Shown here: positions 27,630 through 35,545 of the stretch, one piece after another | Layout: every line of letters begins with the position of its first letter | How positions within the stretch are numbered: the stretch's first letter is position 1 | NCBI GenBank assembly: GCA_001544655.2 | Contig: FCOD02000001.1 | Coordinates: 372,001-436,000 of the forward strand | Reading direction: 5' to 3' | Source of the DNA: Caballeronia turbans | Lineage (GTDB): Bacteria; Pseudomonadota; Gammaproteobacteria; Burkholderiales; Burkholderiaceae | DNA length: 64,000 nucleotides | Notes under the pieces: generated by a model | The model's input: the letters and a program-made list of their open reading frames with translations, nothing else | Databases searched by the model: none | What the model was told of the DNA's origin: nothing | Position numbers and translations under genes: made by a program

Positions 27630-28373
27630 TCAGGCCGCGATCTGCGCAGCGGCGGGACCGACCAGGCCGCCGCGCGAATCTTCGCCTTCATCGTAGAGAT
27701 GCAGCAGGCGATAGCCGCTCTTGTACACCGGCTGCAAACGGAAGTTGTTGACCGGCTCGATTTCGAGCGCGAGGCGCAGGCGCGAAACGTGGCTGTCGAT
27801 GGTACGCGTGGTTTCGCGGAATTCGCGGCCCCAGACCATCGCGAAAATATGATCGCGCGACAGCACGCGGCCGATATTCGAGAAGAAAAGCTGCGCCAGG
27901 CGGAATTGCGTGCCGCTCAGTTGCACCGGCTTGCCGCGCACGGTCACGATTTGCTGGCGGGCGTCGAAGCGGTACGGGCCGACTTCGAGGCACGCGGTCG
28001 ATGTCGCGGGATACGCACGGCGCAACAGCGCTTCGACGCGCGCACCGAACTCGCCCGGCCGGATGGGATAAACGATGTAATCGTCCGCGCCTGCGGTCAG
28101 TGCGCAGACCACGTTGTGCTCGGCGCCGTCGGGCGTCGCGAACATGACCGGCACGCGCTCGCCGAAGCTCGAGCGCACGGATTTCAGCAGGTCGAGCCCG
28201 CAGAGGCCCGTGGAATTCCAGTCGAGAATCAGCAGATCGACCGTCGAGCGGGACAGCGCTTTCGACAGCACGAGGCCGTCGCCAAACGTCACGCACGTAT
28301 GGCCGAGTCGTTTGACGACATCGCTGATGAGATTTCGATAACTTGGGTCGGTTTGCAAAACGGCGACGCGCAT
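27630..28373 (-). CDS. OmpR-type response regulator with altered receiver
   Basis: This 247-residue protein has an N-terminal receiver (1-115) and a C-terminal winged helix (about 125-230: LTGTQFRLAQLFFSN-type region, VLSRDHIFAMVWG, TIDSHVSRLRLALE). The receiver keeps acceptor D51 and T80 but has only one acid at the metal site (T8-D9) and Tyr102 where the conserved Lys should be (DDYIVYPI). Signalling may therefore not depend on ordinary phosphorylation. No kinase gene is adjacent. Targets are unknown. Confidence 0.83.
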   Translation of the reverse strand: MRVAVLQTDPSYRNLISDVVKRLGHTCVTFGDGLVLSKALSRSTVDLLILDWNSTGLCGLDLLKSVRSSFGERVPVMFATPDGAEHNVVCALTAGADDYIVYPIRPGEFGARVEALLRRAYPATSTACLEVGPYRFDARQQIVTVRGKPVQLSGTQFRLAQLFFSNIGRVLSRDHIFAMVWGREFRETTRTIDSHVSRLRLALEIEPVNNFRLQPVYKSGYRLLHLYDEGEDSRGGLVGPAAAQIAA

Positions 28374-28902
28374 GGTGTCTTACCTGATGAGTCCAAGGGA
28401 CATGGGGCGGATGCCGTACTGCAGGCGACCGCCGGGCGTCTCGTCGCGGGATGAGACGGGGATAATCAAGCTGCGCATTCTGGGCAGCGGGACGACCCTT
28501 TCCCATCGGACTCATCCGAATTGTCAACGCATGTGACTGTGCAGCGTTTCGGTCGCCGTTCGTCTCGTGCGCGCAACCGTCTCGAAAATAGAACGGCTTT
28601 TCCCTTTTTCGCCGGCTTTCATCCTGTAACATGCCGCGTCTGGCTCAAAAGTTCCCGCTTCCGCCGTTTTACCGAGACGTCGCGTAGCAAGCTGCGCCGC
28701 GGCTGTCCGTCGCGTCGCGCAGCGCGGATGACGGGCGGCGGCTTTCGACTCCGCGCCCGCTGACGCCCGGCCCGGATCGTTGCCGTTCCGTGCCCCGGCC
28801 TTCGCTTCGCGTCCACCCGGCGCGTTTGTCACTCCCGCAGGGCGAAGCCTCGTCCTACCGCGCGTCATGCGTGGCTTTTTCACTCACGGGTCCCTTTTTC
28901 CG
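28374..28902. other. Gene-free stretch between regulator and MFS gene
   Basis: These 529 bp contain no reading frame I trust: the available frames are short and Arg/Pro-rich. The frame of the MFS gene is open upstream to 28780 but that extension is not membrane-like. It probably holds divergent promoters, which I could not identify with confidence. Confidence 0.45.
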
Positions 28903-30195
28903 ATGCAGGCAACACCTCTGTCCGACGCCCCTCGCGCGGCCGGCCGTGCGCTCACGCGCGGCGACTACAAGACGCTCACGCTGGCCGCGCTCGGCGGCGC
29001 GCTCGAGTTCTACGACTTCATCATTTTTGTGTTCTTCGCGCCGGTCATCGGCCAACTGTTCTTTCCGCCGTCGATTCCCGACTGGCTGCGTCAGTTGCAG
29101 ACTTTCGGCATCTTTGCGGCCGGTTATCTCGCGCGTCCGCTCGGCGGGATCGTCATGGCGCACTTCGGCGATCTGCTCGGCCGCAAGCGCATGTTCACGC
29201 TTTCCGTGCTGCTGATGTCCGTGCCGACGCTCCTGATGGGCCTGTTGCCGACGTACGCGTCGATCGGCCTGATGGCGCCCGTGCTGCTGCTCCTGTTTCG
29301 CGTGATGCAGGGCGCGGCGGTCGGCGGCGAAGTGCCGGGCGCGTGGGTGTTCGTCTCCGAGCACGTGCCGGGCCGCCATATCGGCTATGCGTGCGGCACG
29401 CTTACGGCCGGTCTGACGGCCGGGATCCTGCTCGGCTCGCTGATCGCCACGGCGATCAACAAGTCGTTCGCGCCTGCCGAAGTCGCCGATTTCGCATGGC
29501 GTCTGCCGTTCCTGCTCGGCGGCCTGTTCGGCCTGTGCTCCGTCTATCTGCGCCGCTGGCTGCATGAAACGCCGGTGTTCGCCGAGTTGCAGAAGCGCAA
29601 GTCGCTCGCGGCGGAGATTCCGCTCAAGGCGGTGCTGCGCGACCACGGCCGCGCGGTGATCGTTTCGATGCTGCTCACGTGGATGCTCTCGGCGGCGATC
29701 GTCGTCGTTATTTTGATGACGCCCACCTTGCTGCAGAAGCAATTCCACATCGCGCCGGCGACGGTGCTCGTCGCGAACTGCGCGGCGACGCTCTGCCTCA
29801 CGATCGGCTGCGTGATCGCGGGCGCGATCGCGGGCCGCATCGGCGCGGGCAAGACGATCTTCATCGGCGGCGTGGCGCTCGCGGTGTCGTACTGGCTGAT
29901 GTTCCGGCAGGTCGCCGTCGATGCCTCCGTGCTGCTGCCGTGGTACGCGCTCACGGGCTTTTTCGTCGGCGTGATCGGCGCGATTCCGTTCGTGATGGTG
30001 AAGGCCTTCCCGCCCGCCGTGCGCTTCTCGGGCATCTCGTTCTCGTACAACGTCGCGTACGCGGTGTTCGGCGGACTCACGCCGATCGTCGTCTCGCTGA
30101 TGATGAAATCGAGCCCGATGGCGCCCGCGCTCTACGTCGGCGCACTGTGCGCGCTCGGCGCGCTGACGACGCTCTTCTTCAAGGAAGCCCGCTGA
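28903..30195 (+). CDS. MFS transporter, metabolite:proton symporter (MHS) family
   Basis: This 430-residue protein has 12 predicted helices and the MHS hallmarks LGGALEFYDFIIFVFFAPVIG at helix 1 and HFGDLLGRKRMFTL between helices 2 and 3, then RVMQGAAVGGEVPGAWVFVSEH. Relatives import organic acids, shikimate or betaine-type solutes. The start at 28903 is chosen for the family-like N-terminus but lacks a clear ribosome site; 28867 is an alternative. It is a single-gene unit closed by the terminator at 30216. Confidence 0.84.
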   Translation: MQATPLSDAPRAAGRALTRGDYKTLTLAALGGALEFYDFIIFVFFAPVIGQLFFPPSIPDWLRQLQTFGIFAAGYLARPLGGIVMAHFGDLLGRKRMFTLSVLLMSVPTLLMGLLPTYASIGLMAPVLLLLFRVMQGAAVGGEVPGAWVFVSEHVPGRHIGYACGTLTAGLTAGILLGSLIATAINKSFAPAEVADFAWRLPFLLGGLFGLCSVYLRRWLHETPVFAELQKRKSLAAEIPLKAVLRDHGRAVIVSMLLTWMLSAAIVVVILMTPTLLQKQFHIAPATVLVANCAATLCLTIGCVIAGAIAGRIGAGKTIFIGGVALAVSYWLMFRQVAVDASVLLPWYALTGFFVGVIGAIPFVMVKAFPPAVRFSGISFSYNVAYAVFGGLTPIVVSLMMKSSPMAPALYVGALCALGALTTLFFKEAR

Positions 30196-30215
30196 TTCAG
30201 CGTTGACATCGCTGC

Positions 30216-30253
30216 AAAAAATGGCGCGCCGCTCTCCCGGCGCGCCATTTTCA
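30216..30253 (+). terminator. Intrinsic terminator
   Basis: A stem of about 11 bp (AATGGCGCGCC, 8-base loop, complement) is preceded by an A-run and followed by TTTTC, 20 bp after the MFS stop codon. Confidence 0.85.
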
Positions 30254-30317
30254 TTCGACTTTCACGTTTCAGGCGAGGCCGAAACATCGAACGCGCGACG
30301 CGCCTACGATAGACGGC

Positions 30318-31781
30318 ATGAACGCGAACCCTTCCTCATCCGGCACGCATCTGTCCGCGCGACAGATCCTCGTCGTCACGGCGACCAGCGTCGCCTTCGT
30401 CGTCTCTCAGCTCGATGTCTCGATCGTCAATGTCGCGCTCGCGAGCATCGGACACGATCTGCGCGCGAGTGTCGCGAGCCTGCAATGGACCGTCGACAGC
30501 TACGCGCTCGCCTTTGCCGCGCTCATGCTCTCCGCGGGCTCGCTCGGCGACCGCTTCGGCGCGCGGCGCATGTTCCTCGGCGGCCTCGCGCTCTTTGCGC
30601 TTGCGTCGCTCGCGTGCGCCTTTTCGCGCGATGCGACGGAGCTGATCGCCGCGCGCGCCCTGCAAGGCATCGGCGCGGCGGGCATGCTGCCGAACTCGCT
30701 CGCGCTCCTGAACGCGGCATGCGGCCATGACCGGCGCTTGCGCGCGCGTGCGGTCGGCTTGTGGACGGCGGCGGGCGCGGTGTCGATCGCGGCGGGCCCG
30801 ATCGTCGGCGGCGTGCTGATCGCGGCGTTCGGCTGGCGCAGCATCTTCTGGGTCAATCTGCCGATCTGCGCGGCGGGCATTGCGGCGACGCTCGCGTGGG
30901 TCGGGAAGACGCGCGCGAAAGATGCCTGGCATGCGCGCGGCGTCGATCTGCCCGGCCAGGCGCTCGCGATCGTCGCGCTTGCGGCGCTCGTCGGCGCGGT
31001 GATCGAACTGCGTCCGCTCGGCGCGGCGCATCCGCTCGTGACCGGCGGACTCGTGCTCGCCCTGGCGGCGGGCGGCGGGTTCATCGCGGTCGAACGCAGA
31101 AGCCGCGCGCCGATGCTGCCGCTCTCGCTCTTCGCCGAGCGCACGTTCAGCGCGGCCGTCGTCTTCGGTATCGGCGTGAATCTTACCTATTATGGAATGG
31201 TGTTCGTTTTGAGCCTGTACTTGCAGCGCGTGCTCGGGCACACGCCCTTGCAAACCGGTCTCGCGTTCCTACCGCTGACGGGCGGCTTCCTGATCTCGAA
31301 CCTGGCGAGCGGCCCCGTGGTCGCGCGCTTCGGCTCGCGCGGTCCGATGATCGGCGGCGCGCTTCTGGACGCCGCGGGCTTCGCCGCGCTCGCCTTCGTC
31401 GATGCGACGACGCCCACGGCCGCGCTCTTCGTGCCGTTCCTGCTGATTCCGTCCGGCATGGGCCTCGCGGTCCCGGCGATGACGACCGCGTTGCTCGGCA
31501 CCGTCGGCCACGAGCGCGCCGGCACGGCGTCGGCGGTCCTCAACACGGCGCGGCAGGCGGCGGGCTCGATCGGCGTCGCGGCGTTCGGCGCGCTCGCGGC
31601 GCACGGCGACGGCGCGGCGAACGCGCAACATATCGTCGATGCGGTGCGCTCGTCGGCGTGGATTTCCGTGGCGCTCCTGCTGGGCGCGGCGCTGATCGCG
31701 CGTCATGTGAACAATCCGGCGAGCGCGAAACGGGAAGCCGCGACACCCGCGTGCGGTGCGCTTCCCGAAGAGGCGGAATGA
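30318..31781 (+). CDS. MFS drug transporter, DHA2 (14-helix) family
   Basis: This 487-residue protein follows the EmrB/QacA plan: SQLDVSIVNVALASIG in helix 1, LQWTVDSYALAFAALMLSAG, GSLGDRFGARRMF and ALQGIGAAGMLPNSLALL (motif C region). Length and hydrophobic pattern fit 14 helices. It probably exports toxic organic compounds by proton antiport. No adaptor protein gene accompanies it. It is followed after 106 bp by a tiny acidic protein. Confidence 0.85.
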   Translation: MNANPSSSGTHLSARQILVVTATSVAFVVSQLDVSIVNVALASIGHDLRASVASLQWTVDSYALAFAALMLSAGSLGDRFGARRMFLGGLALFALASLACAFSRDATELIAARALQGIGAAGMLPNSLALLNAACGHDRRLRARAVGLWTAAGAVSIAAGPIVGGVLIAAFGWRSIFWVNLPICAAGIAATLAWVGKTRAKDAWHARGVDLPGQALAIVALAALVGAVIELRPLGAAHPLVTGGLVLALAAGGGFIAVERRSRAPMLPLSLFAERTFSAAVVFGIGVNLTYYGMVFVLSLYLQRVLGHTPLQTGLAFLPLTGGFLISNLASGPVVARFGSRGPMIGGALLDAAGFAALAFVDATTPTAALFVPFLLIPSGMGLAVPAMTTALLGTVGHERAGTASAVLNTARQAAGSIGVAAFGALAAHGDGAANAQHIVDAVRSSAWISVALLLGAALIARHVNNPASAKREAATPACGALPEEAE

Positions 31782-31887
31782 GGACGGGCGGCGGCAGGTA
31801 CGTCCGTTGCGAACTTCGGCCGAAGCACGCTGAAAAACCGAGAGCGCGCGCCGATCCATCACTCGAAGGAAGATTCAGGAGATCACC

Positions 31888-32055
31888 ATGTCGACGATGC
31901 CTCGCTCCCCCGAAGAGCCGCTCGAACCGGACCCGGACAAGCTGCTCGACCCGGACGCCCCGCCGAACCCCGACGACCCGGACATGCCCGATGGACCCGA
32001 TTCCGCCACGCCGATGGTGCCCGCCGATCCGAAGAACGGCGAGCCGCGCATGTGA
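31888..32055 (+). CDS. 55-residue Pro/Asp-rich acidic protein
   Basis: A start codon with AGGAGA 6 bases upstream begins a 55-residue frame in which 16 residues are Pro and 14 are Asp or Glu (for example PEEPLEPDPDKLLDPDAPPN). It has no hydrophobic segment and should be disordered. The good ribosome site and the strong terminator right after it support expression. The function is unknown; it could be a small stress or solubility-related protein, but nothing in the sequence decides this. Confidence 0.6.
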   Translation: MSTMPRSPEEPLEPDPDKLLDPDAPPNPDDPDMPDGPDSATPMVPADPKNGEPRM

Positions 32056-32085
32056 GCCGCTCAACAGCCAATGGGCGCGCACACG

Positions 32086-32128
32086 AAGCAATGCCCGCGC
32101 GGCCGCAAAAGCCGCGCGGGCATTCTTC
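32086..32128. terminator. Strong bidirectional terminator
   Basis: A 14-bp perfect stem (AATGCCCGCGCGGC, 7-base loop, complement) followed by TTCTT lies between the acidic protein and the convergent gene ending at 32148. Confidence 0.82.
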
Positions 32129-32147
32129 TGTGGACTGGGCTGAAACG

Positions 32148-32420
32148 CTACAGGCTCGTCGTCTGCACGGTGCCGGTTTCCAGCGCGCGCTCGATCAGCG
32201 CTTCCTGCTGCGCCTTGCGCACGGCATCGGCGACGAGCGTATCGGGCGCTTCGACTTCCGCCTTGATCGCGCCGATGATGCCTTCAGCTTCGACGATCAC
32301 GAGCGACTCCGCCGAATCCGCGCGGCTGATGATGACGCGCGCCGGTCCGCCGCCTTCCGCGATGCTCGCGCAGAACTGCATCTTTTGCCCGCCGATTACC
32401 TGCTCGAATGTTTGAATCAT
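32148..32420 (-). CDS. Small hypothetical protein
   Basis: This 90-residue soluble protein starts MIQTFEQVIGGQKMQFCASI. A beta-rich first half (VIISRADSAESLVIVEAEGI) is followed by a helix-rich end. A GGAAGGCAGCG ribosome region sits before the ATG at 32420. No domain was recognised. It is the gene downstream of the frameshifted regulator on the same strand. Confidence 0.6.
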   Translation of the reverse strand: MIQTFEQVIGGQKMQFCASIAEGGGPARVIISRADSAESLVIVEAEGIIGAIKAEVEAPDTLVADAVRKAQQEALIERALETGTVQTTSL

Positions 32421-32551
32421 CGCTGCCTTCCGCGTTGGTTGGACAAAAGCTGACACAGGCTGCGCACCGTGCGGCGCGCAGCCTGCCTTTTCATTGATCC
32501 GCGCACGTTCACTAGGTTCAATTCTGTAAGCATGCGGACGGCGGCGCAAGT

Positions 32552-33366
32552 TCAGCGTCTTGCATCATCGAGTTTTCGAAGGACGGCGGCGGTGGCGTCG
32601 TCGGCGGGAAAGAATGCCTCGATCGCCAACTCGGACAGCGTGATATCGACCGGCGTGCCGAAGACCGTCGTCGTGCTGAAGAACGACAGCACGCCGTATT
32701 GCGTACGCATGCGCAACGGCACGACGACCGGGTCGGTTTCCGCCCGCGCCGCGTGCCCGGCATGGGCAGGCGCGGGATACGCCTCGAGTTCCGCGAAGAG
32801 CGCGGCAAGCGTCGCATCGCCCGAGACGTCGATCTGCCGGCGCAACCGGGCGAGCAGATGCGCACGCCGTGCCAGTTGTCGATGACATCGGCAAGGCCTT
32901 GCGGATGCATCGACAGGCGAAGCACGTTCACCGGCGGCGCGAGCCGTTGCGCATGCGCCGATGCGACGAGCGGTGCGAAAGCCGCGTTGGCCGCGACCAT
33001 CGTCCAGTGACGATCGACGGCGAGCGCCGGATACGGCTCGTGCCCCTTCAACACGAGATCGACCGCGCGCCGCGCGGCGGCGAGTTGCGGATCGGCCAGC
33101 GCGCGCTCGCGATACAACGGCGCATAACCGGCCGCGACGAGCAGCGTGTTGCGCGCGCGCAGCGGCACGTCCAGTCGCTCGGCGAGGCGCATGAGCATTT
33201 CGCGGCTCGGCAGCGAGCGGCCCGATTCGACGAAGCTCAGATGGCGCGTGGACACATCGGCGACGCCCGCGAGATCGAGCTGGCTCATGCGTCGGCGCTG
33301 CCGCCATTCGCGCAACAGTGTGCCGACGCTCGATTGGACGTCGGCGCGTGCGAGGGTCGAGTTCAT
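32552..33366 (-). pseudogene. XRE/MmyB-type regulator broken by a frameshift
   Basis: The first frame from the ATG at 33366 encodes an XRE helix-turn-helix (about 12-70: WRQRRRMSQLDLAGVADVST, HLSFVESGRSLPSREMLMRL) and the start of an MmyB-like ligand domain up to VIDNWHGVR near 32880. There the frame changes. The expected continuation (AHLLARLRRQIDVSGD ... VVPLRMRTQYGVLSFF ... ELAIEAFFPADD) is found in the next frame, ending at 32552. The first frame instead continues as nonsense to 32518. One missing base (or 4), or 2 extra, in a GCGTGCGC run would explain it. This may be a real mutation or a sequencing error. Confidence 0.8.
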
Positions 33367-33452
33367 GTCGCCGATGTTAGACGAAGCGCGTGCATCGAAT
33401 CCATTACCTGCGGCGTAATCGCGATGTTCGGTTTCTGTCCGCAGACGAACGA

Positions 33453-33496
33453 GCGCAAGTTTTACTGCGCAAACATTTGCGCAGAAGAAATTGCGC
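33453..33496. promoter_or_regulatory. Symmetric four-half-site operator
   Basis: Four copies of GCGCAA or its complement are arranged with exact symmetry: GCGCAA, 8 bp, GCGCAA, 4 bp, TTGCGC, 8 bp, TTGCGC. The centre is a perfect 20-bp palindrome, CTGCGCAAACATTTGCGCAG (33465-33484). It lies between the XRE/MmyB regulator (start 33366, minus) and the motA sigma-28 promoter (33506-33532). The most likely use is autoregulation of the XRE gene by two cooperating dimers; effects on motAB are possible. Confidence 0.7.
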
Positions 33497-33505
33497 GCCT
33501 CCCCT

Positions 33506-33532
33506 TAATGTCTTGCTAATAAAAGCCGATAA
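33506..33532 (+). promoter_or_regulatory. Sigma-28 (FliA) promoter of motAB
   Basis: TAATGTCT, 11 bp, GCCGATAA: the -10 element is identical to the flagellar sigma-28 consensus, the spacer is exact and the -35 matches TAAAGTTT in 6 of 8 positions. It lies about 92 bp upstream of the motA start. Confidence 0.82.
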
Positions 33533-33623
33533 GCTCCTCAACAAGCGAACAATGCGTCGCGAGCCGTGCGCGCCTCGATCCGGGCACGCACGGCCCGCGG
33601 CGCCGGACATCTGCGGAGAAATC

Positions 33624-34496
33624 ATGTTTGTCATCATCGGATGGGTCCTGGTCATCGGCTCGGTGATCGGGAGTTTTATCGGCGTGGGCGGTCACCTCGC
33701 CGCCCTCGTGCAACCGTTCGAGCTGCTGTGTATTTTCGGCGCGGCCATCGGCGCGTTCGTCGTATCGAATCCGACGGCCACGCTCAAGAAGACCCTGCAA
33801 GCCATCCCGAAGGCCTTCAAGGGCGGCGGATACACCAAGGAGAAATACCTCGCCCTGATCGCGCTGCTTTACGAGCTGCTCCAAAAGGCGCGCAAGGAAG
33901 GAATGATGGCGCTCGAAGCCGATGTCGACGCGCCCGAGTCCAGCCCGCTCTTTCAGAAGTATGAGCACGTGATGGCCGATCATCATCTTCTCGACTTCAT
34001 CGTCGACTATCTGCGCATGATGTCGGCGGGCAACGTCAACGCGCTCGAAATGCAGGATCTGATGGACGAGGAGCTGGAAACGCATCACACGGAAAGCTCG
34101 GTCGCGGCCAATGCTATCCAGAAGATGGCGGACGGCCTGCCTGCGTTCGGCATCGTCGCGGCGGTGATGGGCGTCGTGCACACGATGGGCTCGGTCGGCG
34201 CCGCGCCCGCGGTGCTCGGCGAGATGATCGCGGGCGCGCTCGTCGGCACGTTCCTCGGCATTCTGCTGGCCTATGGCTTCATCGGCCCGCTCGCGGATCT
34301 GCTCAACGCCAAGGGCGCGGCTGAAGCGAAGCCGTTCCAGTGCGTGAAGTCCGTGCTGCTCGCATCGATGAACGGCTATGCGCCGACGATAGCTGTCGAG
34401 TTCGGCCGCAAGGTGCTCTTCACCGCCGACCGTCCGAGCTTCAAGGAACTCGACGACGCGGTGCGCGCAACCAAGATGCCGAAGTCGGCTTCGTAA
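33624..34496 (+). CDS. motA: Flagellar motor stator protein MotA
   Basis: This 290-residue inner-membrane protein begins MFVIIGWVLVIGSVIGSFIG. Membrane segments are visible near 2-20, 30-50, 170-190 and 200-220, with a large cytoplasmic loop containing the conserved charged region. The start at 33624 follows GGAG at 7-8 bases. With MotB it forms the proton-driven stator. It is the first gene of a two-gene operon from a sigma-28 promoter, apart from any chemotaxis or flagellar genes in this window. Confidence 0.92.
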   Translation: MFVIIGWVLVIGSVIGSFIGVGGHLAALVQPFELLCIFGAAIGAFVVSNPTATLKKTLQAIPKAFKGGGYTKEKYLALIALLYELLQKARKEGMMALEADVDAPESSPLFQKYEHVMADHHLLDFIVDYLRMMSAGNVNALEMQDLMDEELETHHTESSVAANAIQKMADGLPAFGIVAAVMGVVHTMGSVGAAPAVLGEMIAGALVGTFLGILLAYGFIGPLADLLNAKGAAEAKPFQCVKSVLLASMNGYAPTIAVEFGRKVLFTADRPSFKELDDAVRATKMPKSAS

Positions 34497-34514
34497 CGTC
34501 ACGGCATAGACATC

Positions 34515-35495
34515 ATGGCTGAGAAACCATCACGCGATCCGCTGCAATCGGTGCTCGCGCCTACCGTCGTCGTGAAGCGCAAGAAGAAGGCGCACGGCCA
34601 CGGGCATCATGGCGGCGCGTGGAAAATCGCCTACGCCGACTTCGTCACCGCGATGATGGCGTTCTTTCTGCTGATGTGGCTGCTCGGCTCGACCTCGAAG
34701 TACGACAAGGAAGGCATCGAGCAGTACTTCAATACGCCGCTCTCCGCGTTGTTCGGCAACGATGGCGGCGCCTCGGCGCATACGAGCGTCATCACGGGCG
34801 GCGGCAAGGATCTGTCGAGCTCGCGTCCGGGCGAAGGCAACAAGAGTCAGCCGCAGCCCGTGCCGCAATCGATCGCACGCGCGGCCGTCGCGAAGGACGA
34901 CCTGCAGAAGCTGCAGCAGCTCAAGCAGAAGCTGATGGCGCTCATCGAGCAGATGCCCGCGTTGCGCGCGTTCAAGGATCAGATTCGCATCGCCATCACG
35001 AGCGAGGGATTGCGCATCGAGATCGTCGATTCGCTCAAGCGGCCGATGTTCGCTTCCGGCAGCTCGAAGCTCGAAGGCTATGTGACGACGATTCTGACCA
35101 ACATCGGCGCGTCGCTGAATGATGTCGATAACCGCGTGTCGATCGCGGGGCATACGGATGCGGTCGCCTATTCGGGCGGTCAGGCCGGTTATTCGAACTG
35201 GGAGCTGTCGAGCGAGCGCGCCAATGCCGCAAGGCGCGCGCTCGTTGCGGGGGGCATGAAGGAAAGCAAGGTATTGCAGGTGCGCGGGCTGGCCGACGTG
35301 CTGCCGCTCAACAAGGATGTCGTCGATGAGCCTACGAATCGGCGCATCAGTATTCTCGTTCTGAACAAGGCGGCCGAGCAGGCGTTCTTCCGCGATGGCG
35401 GACGCACTACGGTGGATGAAACGCGCCCTGTCGATGCGGCGATTCCGGCGGCAGTGGCAGCGAGGTCGAATGCGCCGGCGGTGATCGTGAAATAA
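34515..35495 (+). CDS. motB: Flagellar motor stator protein MotB
   Basis: This 326-residue protein has a basic cytoplasmic start (VVKRKKKAHGHGHHGG), one membrane helix (about 42-60, AYADFVTAMMAFFLLMWL) with the proton-binding aspartate D42, and a periplasmic OmpA-like peptidoglycan-binding domain (about 165-300: FASGSSKLEG, IAGHTDA, NWELSSERANAARRAL, NRRISILV). It starts 18 bp after motA and is followed by a strong terminator. Confidence 0.93.
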   Translation: MAEKPSRDPLQSVLAPTVVVKRKKKAHGHGHHGGAWKIAYADFVTAMMAFFLLMWLLGSTSKYDKEGIEQYFNTPLSALFGNDGGASAHTSVITGGGKDLSSSRPGEGNKSQPQPVPQSIARAAVAKDDLQKLQQLKQKLMALIEQMPALRAFKDQIRIAITSEGLRIEIVDSLKRPMFASGSSKLEGYVTTILTNIGASLNDVDNRVSIAGHTDAVAYSGGQAGYSNWELSSERANAARRALVAGGMKESKVLQVRGLADVLPLNKDVVDEPTNRRISILVLNKAAEQAFFRDGGRTTVDETRPVDAAIPAAVAARSNAPAVIVK

Positions 35496-35505
35496 GGCTT
35501 CGGTC

Positions 35506-35542
35506 AAAGCGCCATGTACTCGACGAGTGCATGGCGCTTTTT
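35506..35542. terminator. Terminator shared by motB and mntH
   Basis: An 11-bp stem (AAAGCGCCATG and complement) encloses a second 5-bp stem (ACTCG/CGAGT), with A-rich and T-rich ends on either side. It sits in the 50-bp gap between the convergent motB and mntH. Confidence 0.87.
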
Positions 35543-35545
35543 CGT

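Noticed and set aside
28524-28883. Minus-strand frame of 119 codons between the regulator and the MFS gene
   Set aside because: Arg/Ala/Gly-rich throughout, no hydrophobic core or recognised motif; considered chance.
29544-30080. Minus-strand frame inside the MFS gene
   Set aside because: Antisense shadow of an intact 12-helix transporter; no ribosome site.
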